This document shows positions 1 to 7,457 of a stretch of 36,782 bases of DNA, piece after piece. The DNA is from Sorangium cellulosum (GTDB taxonomy: Bacteria; Myxococcota_A; Polyangia; Polyangiales; Polyangiaceae). A program made the position numbers and the translations under genes. The stretch covers positions 1-36,782 of the forward strand of contig DYPH01000054.1 in NCBI GenBank assembly GCA_020720045.1. The letters are read 5' to 3'. The notes under the pieces are model-generated. The model saw nothing but the letters and a program-made list of their open reading frames with translations. It did no database searches and was not told where the DNA came from. Within the stretch, counting starts at the first letter, position 1. Each line of letters begins with the position of its first letter.

Positions 1-435
1 TTCGCGAGGACGTGTCGCACTCCGAAAAGGAGATTCCGAGCAGCTACCTAGGGCTGGTGCTTCGATTCGCGATCGACCGCGACTGCGGAGGCGTGCGCGC
101 ACCCGCGGGGGGAGCAACCCTGCCGTGTATGGCAGCCCGACGGTCAGCGCCAGCTCGATATCGGCGTCCAGCCTCGCCCCACTTTTTCTGAACCAACCAA
201 CCGGTTTTGTATCGTCGTGCTCAATTTCGGGATCAATCCGCGCGAGCGCAGTGAGATCCCGCTGGAGCGTTCGCAGGTGCACGGTCATTCCGTGCTCGTT
301 CTCGAGTCGCGTCGCGAGTTCGGAAAGGGCTATCCGGCGCGGCGCCGTCGGCAGCATCGCGCGAATCAGGAGTTGTCGCTCCGCACCGGAGAAGTCCCTC
401 GAAGTGACACGCTCTTTTGCTCCCGTCCCCGCCAT
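1..435 (-). CDS. HTH/WYL-type transcriptional regulator, partial (C-terminus beyond window)
   Basis: The minus strand is open for 145 codons from an ATG at 435 to the window edge without a stop. The translation has a winged-helix-like N-terminus (residues 12-60): a helix with ERQLLIRAML, then IALSELATRLE and LRTLQRDLTALA, the recognition-helix pattern of WYL-family regulators. It is followed by KPVGWFRK and DADIELALTV, the usual link toward a WYL ligand-binding domain. After residue about 115 the sequence becomes Arg-rich and no longer looks like the family, so the gene may be interrupted near the 19-bp repeat at 33-51, or the sequence quality may drop at the edge. It is divergent from the NTPase operon at 738, with a repeat array between them, so control of that operon and of itself is a reasonable inference. 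Family call is by motif only. Confidence 0.6.
   Translation of the reverse strand, partial: MAGTGAKERVTSRDFSGAERQLLIRAMLPTAPRRIALSELATRLENEHGMTVHLRTLQRDLTALARIDPEIEHDDTKPVGWFRKSGARLDADIELALTVGLPYTAGLLPPRVRARLRSRGRSRIEAPALGSCSESPFRSATRPRE
33..51 (-). repeat. 19-bp terminal repeat, left copy
   Basis: On the minus strand this reads CTAGGTAGCTGCTCGGAAT, identical over 19 bases to the plus strand at 36730-36748. The flanks do not match. It lies inside the partial regulator frame. It could be a dispersed genomic repeat, a mobile-element end or an assembly-graph effect. Confidence 0.7.
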
Positions 436-475
436 ACGCGAAGGATGCCTCGCCCGTTTGGCCTCCGTCTAGGAC

Positions 476-681
476 CATCGACGCGCCGCGACCTGCCATC
501 GACGCGCCTCCGATCACCTTCCGACGCGTGTTTGAAGTCATCGACGCGCGTTTTGAGTCATCGACGCGCCTCCGAAGGTCATCGACGCGTGTTTGAAGGT
601 CATCGACGCGTGTCGGAAGGGCATCGATGGGTGAAATTCGCCCCCGGACGCGCGTCGATGAGGGGTTCCGGCGCGTCGATG
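476..681. repeat. 21-bp-period direct repeat array with two inverted copies
   Basis: The decamer CATCGACGCG, or a close variant, begins at 476, 497, about 519 (CCGACGCG part only), 539, 559, 580, 601 and 622 (CATCGATGGG). Steps are 20-22 bp, almost exactly two helical turns. The inverse, CGCGTCGATG, follows at 651 and 672, again 21 bp apart. Spacer sequences are also related (TGTTTGAAGGT or CCTCCGAAGGT). The array fills most of the 302-bp divergent space between the HTH/WYL gene (start 435) and the NTPase gene (start 738). One face of the helix would present 7-8 half-sites, as for a cooperatively bound regulator array. On the minus strand the period also gives a short heptapeptide repeat, but the 20- and 22-bp steps break the frame, so a coding origin is less likely. 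Confidence 0.8.
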
Positions 682-737
682 GGTGGTGTGGCTGCTTTCG
701 AGTTCTCGTTTCGCGGGCGCAGCCTTAGGTTCTGGCC

Positions 738-1907
738 ATGGATGAGCGTCTGGAACGATTTCGCGCATGCATCGCGCGCGTAAACCCCGCAGGGAAGCCC
801 AAGGAGGACATCGACCGTGGTCTCTACATCGAGCCACCGGGCACCGGCGTCGGGCGGCAGCTCGCAGCACGCATTCAGCTTGCGCCGCTGCGACCGCGCG
901 TTGTCGTTGGGGGAATCGGGACCGGGAAGACGACGGAGATGTTGATCGCCGCCGCCGAAATATCGCGTGGCGACACGTTGGGAATCTACGTCGATGTCAG
1001 CCTCAGACATCGCATTGACAAGCCGCGTAGCGGGGTCCTTCTCGCTCTCGCCGCCTTGGAGGTCGCGTCGCGAATTCCCGAGTCTTCCGTTGACGCAAAC
1101 GTTCAACGTCAGAAGGAATACCTCAATGAATGGGCGAACGGCTACTTCGACTATGGTGACGAACCACCGGATCAATATGAGCCGCCCTTTATCGATGGTG
1201 TGTTGAGTTCGCCGGACTCACCGCTCCCCCACGCGATGGCAGTGCAGGTGGAGAGACTGAAGGGGTTCCAGGCACTCGTTGGTGTTCCCCGAGTCGTCAT
1301 GCTCTTCGATAGCCTCGATCGTATTTCCGACCTCAAGTCGCTTCACCGTTTGCTCTACGACGACCTTCGCGCGCTCGCGCTCGCCGGAATCGGGTGCGTC
1401 ATCGTGGCCCCTTCCCGCACTCTTTATGCCGAAAACCGCGAGATTCTCGACATGTTTGAAGGCATTCATGTTCAGCCTGCACTTGATGTTGAGCGTGACG
1501 CCATTGCGCGACGGTTTCTTGAGCAGCTCCTCGCCGCCCGACTTGCTCCCGACTTCGCGGCTCCGGAGGAAATCGCGGCCATCACGCTTGCGTCCGGCGG
1601 AATTTTGCGGGACGCGGTCAGCCTTGCTCAGCTCGCCGTGGAAAACGCCTTCGCGGCGGGGCGCGATGCCCTTCTTAGCGACGATGTGGTCGTTGCTGTC
1701 GAACAATTTGGTCACCAATTCGTCACCGGACTTCGTGCACCTGAACTTGAGAAGTTAAGGCGGATTGACGCCTTCGTCCCCGTTGACGACAGCGATTTCG
1801 CACTTCTTCGGAGCCGTCGGATCGTCGAATATTCGGGAGTTCCGAGCCGCTACGCCGTCCACCCGACGTTGCGCCCAATTCTGAAGAAGATGGCGGGGCC
1901 AACATGA
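738..1907 (+). CDS. P-loop NTPase (AAA/STAND-like) of a three-gene cassette
   Basis: A 389-residue protein with a Walker A motif GGIGTGKT at residues 58-65, followed by TEML as in AAA/KAP-like ATPases of bacterial conflict systems. A Walker B strand VVMLFDSLDR lies at 186-195. After it comes a GCVIVAPSRTLY strand, as in AAA/STAND cores, and a C-terminal helical part that resembles a winged-helix lid. No transmembrane segment, signal peptide or fused effector domain is seen. The start at 738 has only a weak ribosome site, and the repeat array ends 56 bp upstream. Its stop overlaps the next gene by 4 bp (ATGA), so translation is probably coupled. Third-position GC looks lower than in the flanking chromosome, which suggests transfer. 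Role inferred: nucleotide-driven sensor or switch for the next two proteins. The NTPase fold is solid; the system role is not. Confidence 0.85.
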   Translation: MDERLERFRACIARVNPAGKPKEDIDRGLYIEPPGTGVGRQLAARIQLAPLRPRVVVGGIGTGKTTEMLIAAAEISRGDTLGIYVDVSLRHRIDKPRSGVLLALAALEVASRIPESSVDANVQRQKEYLNEWANGYFDYGDEPPDQYEPPFIDGVLSSPDSPLPHAMAVQVERLKGFQALVGVPRVVMLFDSLDRISDLKSLHRLLYDDLRALALAGIGCVIVAPSRTLYAENREILDMFEGIHVQPALDVERDAIARRFLEQLLAARLAPDFAAPEEIAAITLASGGILRDAVSLAQLAVENAFAAGRDALLSDDVVVAVEQFGHQFVTGLRAPELEKLRRIDAFVPVDDSDFALLRSRRIVEYSGVPSRYAVHPTLRPILKKMAGPT

Positions 1908-2605
1908 ACACGACTGACACACTCGTCCGCAAACTTACGCTGAACGCCGGTATCTTCTGTCTGGTTGCGCACTCGGACGCATTTCTGCATCAAGTAGAGG
2001 CGCTCAAAGAGCCGCTCCAGCGACGGGCCTTGGTTGTGGATACCGCCGAGCGATTGCAGGTAAGAATGCTCCGGCAATCCGTGCAACCTGGCCATCTCCG
2101 GGTGCTTTTCTCGGACCAGAACGACCGGCAATTTTGGCAGGATATCGATAGCAACCGTTCGATGTTGAACGAGAACCGATCGGTCCTCCTGGTGGTTACC
2201 TCGGAGGCTCACCAAGCGATGGTAGCCTCCGCCGACAACCTCATGAGTTCCTTAGGAGGCGCCGTCATCGAAGCGAGGCCCCGCGAAAATATCGAAGCGA
2301 TGATTTTCGCTGGCAAGATTCGTGAGGCACGTTTGTACGCAGCTGAGCAGACGGCGATGGAACTTGGAGGGCTTGGACGTATGCTTGCACCGCCGACGAC
2401 CAAATCTCGACCCGCTTCGGGCGGCGACCATCTGGAACGGAGTCACGCTTGGCTCCGCGAGCATCGGAACGAGCATCGCGGGCGCTGGGTTGCGCTGCTT
2501 GGGGATTCCCTGATCGGGAGCGATACGGGCCGCAAGGCACTTCAGGCGGTCGTGAATGCGCACCCGAGCGCCCACAAAATCCTGGTCTCGTGGATTGCGC
2601 CATGA
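1904..2605 (+). CDS. Alpha/beta-domain protein with DUF5678-like C-terminus
   Basis: This 233-residue protein starts on the ATGA overlap with the NTPase gene and ends on an ATGA overlap with the protease gene. Residues 65-125 (LRVLFSDQ, FWQDIDSNRSML, NRSVLLVVTSEA, then ADNLMSSLGGAV) follow the pattern of an alpha/beta domain that accompanies P-loop NTPases in conflict operons: a short helix with a xLNxxR-like segment, a hydrophobic strand, then an AxxLxSxxGxV segment. Residues 181-233 (AWLREHRNEHRGRWVALLGD, then strand KILVSWI) resemble DUF5678, a small domain often encoded beside retropepsin-like proteases, which fits the next gene. A flexible linker (160-180) joins the two parts. Inference: adaptor between the NTPase and the protease, with the tail as possible protease partner or substrate. 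No catalytic motif was recognised. Confidence 0.7.
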   Translation: MNTTDTLVRKLTLNAGIFCLVAHSDAFLHQVEALKEPLQRRALVVDTAERLQVRMLRQSVQPGHLRVLFSDQNDRQFWQDIDSNRSMLNENRSVLLVVTSEAHQAMVASADNLMSSLGGAVIEARPRENIEAMIFAGKIREARLYAAEQTAMELGGLGRMLAPPTTKSRPASGGDHLERSHAWLREHRNEHRGRWVALLGDSLIGSDTGRKALQAVVNAHPSAHKILVSWIAP

Positions 2606-3054
2606 AGCGAACTACGCCGTCCGCATCGTGGTGCTCGGGCTGGGCCGAATACATTGTGGATCAGCCAGTTAACAATCATCAGCTCGTAGTGGGTGTCTCC
2701 TGTCGCATCGCTGGCCTCCCGAACATCGAGCACGCGCTGTTGGATACCGGAGCGCAATGGTCGCTCGTTGGCGGTGAGCTGGCTGAACTCATGGCGGAAT
2801 TCGCCGAGGACCTGGACCAACCCATCCCGTATTCCACGCGGTTTGGGCGGATCGAAGCTCGGGCCTACCGCGCTTCGGTGGTCTTGGTCGCTTCATCCGG
2901 GGAGGACCTGGAAGTCGAAGCGACCGTGGCGCTCGCTCCCGATTTTCGCGGCCCGCTCGTTCTCGGGTATCGAGGATTTCTCGAAAAAGTTCGAGTAGCT
3001 CTGGTTCCTGCGACGTCGCAGGGCGAAACGGATTGGTTCGGTTTCGGCGGCTGA
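2602..3054 (+). CDS. Retropepsin-like (clan AA) aspartic protease
   Basis: A 150-residue protein. Residues 44-53 read HALLDTGAQW followed by SLV, the DTGA(x)xS signature of retropepsin-type aspartic proteases with catalytic Asp48. Near the C-terminus GPLVLGYRGFLEKV (118-131) matches the hydrophobic-hydrophobic-Gly strand and following helix that close the retropepsin fold. A single copy of the fold implies it would act as a homodimer. There is no signal peptide or membrane segment, so it is likely cytosolic. The start at 2602 is chosen because its ATG overlaps the stop of the upstream gene (ATGA). Longer frames starting upstream would overlap that gene by about 150 bp. The protease ends the operon; a 107-bp gap follows. 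Inference: the effector or processing enzyme of the cassette. Confidence 0.8.
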   Translation: MKRTTPSASWCSGWAEYIVDQPVNNHQLVVGVSCRIAGLPNIEHALLDTGAQWSLVGGELAELMAEFAEDLDQPIPYSTRFGRIEARAYRASVVLVASSGEDLEVEATVALAPDFRGPLVLGYRGFLEKVRVALVPATSQGETDWFGFGG

Positions 3055-3161
3055 ATGCATTTTGCGCTTGCCGCATCATTCGATTTCGTTTTTCCTCCCT
3101 CCGGGGAATCGGAAAGACCGATACATTCTTCGGTTTTCGGTCCCACCTGAGGGAGAATCTG

Positions 3162-3947
3162 ATGGCCGAGAAGAAGACGGGGAAGTCGTCGCGTCGCGTT
3201 GCGGTTACGCCGGAAAGCACGCCGACTCCTGAGCTGGAAGCGACCGTTTCTGATGAGGTTTTGAACGCGACCCCCGAGCGGGTGCTCAAGTTCCTTGTCG
3301 GGATTAGCTCCAACAAGAAAGCGCGCGCGGCGATGCAGGCTCGGGGCTTCTCCCAGGAAGATGCCGATGAGGCGTGGCTCCACTTGAAGGTACTTACCGC
3401 CTTTGAAGTGCCCGGAGAAATTCCCCGAAAGTCGATCGAAGATCGCGCGGCCGCCCACGCAGTTGCGACGCTCGATGCTTGGGATGAAGGGGGATTTCGC
3501 ATTGTGGAGGCGACGCTCCGGCGCCACTACCCGGCCCAGGCGGCGGCGGTCCTCGCCGGGATTTCGGCGTCGAAGGGGCCGGCGGCGGTCCTTGGGGTCG
3601 CGACGCTCCTCGATCGCATCGATGCCCTCGAAGCGGGCAGCCCGGAAGACCAGGCGGCCGCGGCGCTCCTTGCCAAGCGGGGCATCGATGCCTCCGAGCG
3701 GGCTCGCCTCAAAAAGCTTGTGGTTGCTGCACAAACGGCCGCCCCGGTCGCGGCGGCTGGGCCCGGGGAGGCCGATCGGATCCGCCGGCGGAACCACCTG
3801 ATTCAGCTCCGCGCCTGGTACGAAGAATGGACGGCCGTCGCCCGCGTCGCCATCACCCAGAAGGCGGCGCTCATCGCCCTCGGCCTCGCCCACCGGAGCG
3901 AAGCGCGGCGCGACGAAACCCCGGCCCCGAGCCCCGCCGACGGGTGA
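3162..3947 (+). CDS. Hypothetical protein, mostly helical
   Basis: A 261-residue protein without a recognised family. The start at 3162 has a good ribosome site (GAGGGAG, about 8 bases upstream); the frame is open further upstream but would run into the protease gene. The N-terminus is Lys/Ser/Thr-rich (residues 1-30). Then a helical region includes LKFLVGISSNKKARAAMQAR and GFSQEDADEAW (about 45-75), an Ala-rich middle, and a C-terminal LRAWYEEWTAVARVAITQ segment (about 220-240). Proteins with this WYxxWxxxAR ending occur as multi-copy families in myxobacteria as far as I recall, but that could not be checked. No signal peptide or membrane helix. It has its own terminator 24 bp after the stop and is probably transcribed apart from the cassette. 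Confidence 0.75.
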   Translation: MAEKKTGKSSRRVAVTPESTPTPELEATVSDEVLNATPERVLKFLVGISSNKKARAAMQARGFSQEDADEAWLHLKVLTAFEVPGEIPRKSIEDRAAAHAVATLDAWDEGGFRIVEATLRRHYPAQAAAVLAGISASKGPAAVLGVATLLDRIDALEAGSPEDQAAAALLAKRGIDASERARLKKLVVAAQTAAPVAAAGPGEADRIRRRNHLIQLRAWYEEWTAVARVAITQKAALIALGLAHRSEARRDETPAPSPADG

Positions 3948-3970
3948 ATTTCCTCGCTTCGCGGCGAACG

Positions 3971-4003
3971 CCCCCTCCGGAAACGGTGGGGGTCTTTCGT
4001 TTT
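3971..4003 (+). terminator. Rho-independent terminator after 3162-3947
   Basis: CCCCC(T)CCG at 3971-3979 pairs with CGG(T)GGGGG ending at 3992, with one T-T mismatch and a GAAA tetraloop. TCTTTCGTTTT follows. Confidence 0.75.
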
Positions 4004-4042
4004 GTCGCCCGACGCTGAGCATTGCTCCGCCGGGCGGAGTGC

Positions 4043-5455
4043 CTAATCGACGCCGGCGATCACGAGATCGTAGCCGTGGGCCTCCCAGACTTCGTCGTCG
4101 GGATCGAAGGGGTAGCGGGGATCGCCGTCCGAGGTGCCGATGAGGAGCGCCTGCGTGGCGCCGTCGAGGTTCACCAGGGTGCCGTTGGCGCCGGTTCCGC
4201 GCGCTTCGCCGACGATCGGGTAGGCGGCGAGGGGGAGGCCGTCGGCGCCGACGGTGACCCATTGGAAGCGGAAATGGGCGAAGTCTTCCCAGGTGATCTC
4301 GGCGCGGAGCCGCTTGCCGGCGGGGCGGCCGGTGAGGTCGATGGCGACGGCGGTCATCCCGGTATGGGCGACCGGTCGCGGGTGGAGGAAGCGGCGGGGG
4401 GCGTCCGGCCAGGGGATGCGGCGATCGGCGGCGAGGGGCGTCGCCGCGCGGTAGCCGCCGGCCCAGGGGAAGCGCTTCGCGGCGGTCGCGAAGAAGAGGC
4501 GGTCGGTCCCGAAATGCAGAAAGAGCTCGCCGAGATCGCTGTTGGTGCCGAAGGCCCCCTTCGCGCTCGTCGCGAGGACGTCAAAGGCGTCGGGCTCGTT
4601 GACCCACCGCCGCGCATCGACGGGGGTCCGTGTGGCGGCCGCCGCCCAGACGCCGACGAGGGCGCCGCCGGGGCGCGCTGCGAGGGTGCCGTCGAGCCAG
4701 TCGAAGAAGAGCGTGCTGCCGGTGCCGACCCCTGCTTGGGCCGGCGGGAGGGGGGCTGCGAACTCGCTCCGGTCGGCCACAATAACGGCGTCGTTCGGGT
4801 GGGCCTGGGCGCGGGCGATGGCGCCGGCGGCGAGGGGGGCGGCGCAGGGGACGGTGAGCGAAACGAGGCTTGTGATGAGGCCGTCCCGGCTTCCGACGTC
4901 TTGGGCGGGGGCGACCCGCCAGGAGATGCCGCCGGCGACCGCCGCGGTGACGTTGGCCGTGAGCACACAGCCGCCGACCGATGCGTCGGCGAGACCGACG
5001 CTGGTCACCCGATCAAAGCGGGAGGTCGCGTCGCGGGCGATCGGGAGTGCGCTCGCCGTTTCCTCACCCACGGTGTTCGTCAGCACGACGGTAAACCCGC
5101 GAGTACCAAGCGGCGCGAGCGGCGGCGGCAGTCCGAGGGTATGGACGAGCGTGCCGTAGGCCTCTTCCGCGGCGACGAGTGCCTGAAGACGGCGCCCTTC
5201 GGGGACGTTGCTCCCGGCGGCAACGGCGACGCAAACCGGTTCCCGGGAGGAACAGGCGCCCCGTTGGGCCCCGTCGACGGCCGGTTCCTCGAAGAAATCG
5301 ACACGCTCCCCGGCGAGGGCGTGGCTGGCGCGATCTCGGGGGACGACGGGCTTTTCGTCGTCTTCTTGAGCACTTGCTGGCGCGACCGCCCCTGCGAGCA
5401 CCGCCAGACAGGCGACCCCCACCGGGAAGAAGCGACCGGTCCCGATGGTCGGCAT
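4043..5455 (-). CDS. Secreted protein of unknown function
   Basis: A 470-residue protein with a Sec signal peptide: positively charged start, hydrophobic stretch FFPVGVACLAVLAGAVAPAS, then cleavage after ASA around residue 29. The mature part has no membrane segment and no family that I recognise. It has few Cys residues, a CxxxxPVCVAV segment near residue 70, and a C-terminal beta-rich region. It probably acts in the periplasm or outside the cell. It is divergent from the 5587 gene, with 131 bp between them holding a sigma70-like promoter for the plus strand. Just past its stop lies a perfect hairpin (4025-4039) but no T-run, so termination there is uncertain. Confidence 0.8.
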   Translation of the reverse strand: MPTIGTGRFFPVGVACLAVLAGAVAPASAQEDDEKPVVPRDRASHALAGERVDFFEEPAVDGAQRGACSSREPVCVAVAAGSNVPEGRRLQALVAAEEAYGTLVHTLGLPPPLAPLGTRGFTVVLTNTVGEETASALPIARDATSRFDRVTSVGLADASVGGCVLTANVTAAVAGGISWRVAPAQDVGSRDGLITSLVSLTVPCAAPLAAGAIARAQAHPNDAVIVADRSEFAAPLPPAQAGVGTGSTLFFDWLDGTLAARPGGALVGVWAAAATRTPVDARRWVNEPDAFDVLATSAKGAFGTNSDLGELFLHFGTDRLFFATAAKRFPWAGGYRAATPLAADRRIPWPDAPRRFLHPRPVAHTGMTAVAIDLTGRPAGKRLRAEITWEDFAHFRFQWVTVGADGLPLAAYPIVGEARGTGANGTLVNLDGATQALLIGTSDGDPRYPFDPDDEVWEAHGYDLVIAGVD

Positions 5456-5485
5456 TTGACAGGTTTTGCCCGTTCTACGTATCGT
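5456..5485 (+). promoter_or_regulatory. Putative sigma70-type promoter for 5587 gene pair
   Basis: A consensus TTGACA at 5456-5461 is followed after 18 bases by TATCGT at 5480-5485. The start codon of the 5587 gene lies about 100 bases further on. The -35 box abuts the divergent gene's ATG. Confidence 0.45.
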
Positions 5486-5586
5486 CGCGCAAGCCTACGC
5501 ACACGTAGAGCCGATTTTCTTCGTGCGCGAACCCGAGTTCGGACGCGCCCCGAGAACGTGCTCCTCCCCTCTTTGCCGGGAAAACG

Positions 5587-6138
5587 ATGCCCTTCGACCC
5601 CACCCACGCCGTCGCCTTCGACCTCCCGAAAGGGGCGGTCACCGATCGTACTGACGCGCGTCTCGTGCTTCTCCCTGCCGACGCGCTCGCCGAGCTCCTC
5701 GACGGCCTCCAGGCCCCCGCCGCCCGTAAGCTCGGTGCGGCCCTCGGCGCGTCGCTGGGCGGGCGTCTCGCGAAAGCCCTCGGCGGCAAAGAGGCGGTCG
5801 CTGCGGCGCCGCTCCCCGTCGTCGTCGAGCAATTGGCCGGCGAATTCGCCCTCGCCGGCCTCGGCGTCGCCAGCCTTGAGCGCTGGGGCAAGGCGCTCAC
5901 GCTCGTCCTCGAAGGGGGCGCGATCGTCCACGAGGTCTTCCTCACCGGCGTCGTCGGCGGCGCCTTCGAAGCGGCCAACGGCGGAGCGATCTTCCCGGTC
6001 GTCGCCGGCAAAGAGCCGGGCCGCGTCCGTATCCTCCTCCTCGGCGAGCGCGGGGCCCTCCGCGCCCGCGCGCTCCTCGGCGAGGGGAAGAGCTTCGCCG
6101 ATGTCGTCCTCCGCCTGACCGAAGGGGCCACCGCCTGA
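5587..6138 (+). CDS. Small cytosolic protein, possibly V4R-like
   Basis: A 183-residue protein, Ala/Gly/Leu-rich, with no signal peptide. The pattern of helices (ALAELLDGLQ, AARKLGAALGASLGGRLAKA), then EFALAGLGVASLERWGKALT, a hydrophobic strand, and a C-terminal RALLGEGKSFADVVLRLTEG recalls V4R/Bet3-type small-ligand or scaffold domains. The match is weak and no zinc Cys residues are present, so it is best called hypothetical. Its stop overlaps the start of the next gene by one base (TGATG), so the two are co-translated and probably work together. Confidence 0.75.
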   Translation: MPFDPTHAVAFDLPKGAVTDRTDARLVLLPADALAELLDGLQAPAARKLGAALGASLGGRLAKALGGKEAVAAAPLPVVVEQLAGEFALAGLGVASLERWGKALTLVLEGGAIVHEVFLTGVVGGAFEAANGGAIFPVVAGKEPGRVRILLLGERGALRARALLGEGKSFADVVLRLTEGATA

Positions 6139-7082
6139 TGAGCACCGTCGAACAGCTCGAAACGCTCCTTGCCCGCGTCCGCAGCCGCGCCGCCGAGCCG
6201 CGCGTCGCCGCGGAAGCCGCCCCTGTCGCCGCGCCCGTTGCCGCGGCAGCCCCCGTGGCAGCGCCGGTCACCGGTCTCGGCCCGGAAGCCTTCTCGGCGA
6301 CCGTCGCCGCCCCGTCGGTTTCGTTCCCCATCGCCGTTCCCGTGCCCGTGCCGGTCGCGGAACCGGTCGCTGCCGAGCCGGCGACGATCCCGCCGCCGAG
6401 CGCCGACGAAGGCGACGCCGAAGTCGAGATGACGGAAAGCGTCGATGTCGAAGTCGAAGTCACCGAAAGCATTGAGGTCGACGAACCGTCCGCCCCGACG
6501 CTCCAGGTAGACACCGCGTCTTCGACGTCGATCGACGTGGAAGTGACGCCGCCGCCGGCCTCGGTTGCGGTCGCCGCCGCCCCGGTCGCTGCAACGCCCG
6601 CCGACTCCGCCGACGCGCCCCACGTCGAGAGCCCCGCCGCCGACCGCCTGGCCGACGATGGAGCCCCCGCCGCGGTCGCCGCTGCCCCCGTTGCCGCGGT
6701 TGAGCCGATTGCTGCGCCGGTCGACGAAGAGCCGCCGCCGGCAAGCGCCGCCCGTCGTGCCAGCGTCGCGCCGCCCGCCTCCGGGAAGCTCCCCGCGGCC
6801 GACACCATCCCGCCGGCCGCCGACGAAGAGCCGGTCGCCGCAGCCTCGGTTGCCGCGGGCCCGGTTGCCGCGGCCCCGGTTGCCGCCGCCCCGGTTGCCG
6901 CGGGCCCGGTCGCAGCAGCCTCGGTTGCCGCGGGCCCCGTGGCCGCTGCAGCGCCCCTCGAGCCGGTCGCCATCCGCGCCCCGCTCGCGGCAAGCGCCGC
7001 GGTCGCCACCACCACCGGCGCCGTCGCTGCGACCGCCGCCGACACTTTTGGCGACATCCTCGCGGCCTCCCTAGGCCTGTAA
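6138..7082 (+). CDS. Ala/Pro/Val-rich low-complexity protein
   Basis: A 314-residue protein. The first 22 residues (MSTVEQLETLLARVRSRAAE) form a charged amphipathic helix. The rest is low complexity: PVAA-type repeats, an acidic patch around 95-125 (EMTESVDVEVEVTESIEVDE), then more PVAA repeats, and a final AADTFGDILAASLGL helix. It looks like a long disordered linker between two short helical binding elements, with no enzyme motif. It overlaps the upstream gene by one base and ends just before a strong terminator. Function unknown; a scaffold or docking protein for the 5587 product is an inference. Confidence 0.75.
   Translation: MSTVEQLETLLARVRSRAAEPRVAAEAAPVAAPVAAAAPVAAPVTGLGPEAFSATVAAPSVSFPIAVPVPVPVAEPVAAEPATIPPPSADEGDAEVEMTESVDVEVEVTESIEVDEPSAPTLQVDTASSTSIDVEVTPPPASVAVAAAPVAATPADSADAPHVESPAADRLADDGAPAAVAAAPVAAVEPIAAPVDEEPPPASAARRASVAPPASGKLPAADTIPPAADEEPVAAASVAAGPVAAAPVAAAPVAAGPVAAASVAAGPVAAAAPLEPVAIRAPLAASAAVATTTGAVAATAADTFGDILAASLGL
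6841..6950 (+). repeat. 15-bp tandem repeats inside the low-complexity gene
   Basis: Units close to GGTTGCCGCGGGCCC recur about seven times in frame, coding VAAxP pentads. Such tracts expand and contract easily. Confidence 0.7.
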
Positions 7083-7100
7083 ACGGCTCCACCGCCTCCA

Positions 7101-7135
7101 AAAAGCGCCCTCGGGAAACCGGGGGCGTTTTTCGT
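7101..7135 (+). terminator. Rho-independent terminator after 6138-7082
   Basis: GCGCCCTCGG at 7105-7114 pairs with CCGGGGGCG at 7119-7127 (one G-T pair) around a GAAA loop, then TTTTTCGTTT. Confidence 0.8.
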
Positions 7136-7457
7136 TTGTCGGTGCGCTCAGCGGCTCCCAGCGTCGCCCCGAGGAGCTCGCAACCGGGCTCTGGAGGGCT
7201 CCACCCCCGCTTCCCCCATGCAAGCTGCACCTCGCCGCTGGGCGCTTCCACGCGCCAGGCAGGCCCCTTCACAGGCCGCTTCCTGGTGCGCGGCGGAGCG
7301 CCCTTCCTCGGAAGAATACGGCCCCTTGCGAGGGGATCTGCGACCGACAAAGGATCGATTTCGTGCCCGCAAAGGCGGTGCCTCTTGGCAGAATTCAGCT
7401 ATCCTGCGCAGCGCCGAAAACGGCGAAAATGTGCCGCAAAAGAGTGGGAGAAGAGCG
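7136..7457. other. Intergenic, 322 bp, no gene supported
   Basis: Open frames run through this stretch on the plus strand from 7136 and 7218, but their translation is Arg/Pro/Ser-rich and unlike a protein. A ribosome site (GGGAGAAG) and better-behaved sequence begin only at the 7458 start. It probably carries the promoter of the 7458 gene; no clear -35/-10 pair was seen. Confidence 0.5.

Noticed and set aside
476-681. CRISPR array
   Set aside because: The period is 21 bp, the repeats are degenerate with no unique spacers, and no cas gene is near.
217-783. Plus-strand frame through the repeat array
   Set aside because: It is antisense to the HTH/WYL frame and overlaps the NTPase start; the translation is an artefact of the repeats.
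3033-3161. Longer start at 3033 for the 3162 gene
   Set aside because: It overlaps the protease gene, has no ribosome site, and its translation is unlike a protein.
4025-4039. Terminator of the 4043-5455 gene
   Set aside because: A perfect 7-bp hairpin but no T-run on the minus strand; kept only as a note in that gene's entry.
7218-7457. Longer N-terminus for the duplicated-domain gene
   Set aside because: The Arg/Pro/Ser-rich reading has no sense and the Shine-Dalgarno sequence is at 7450.
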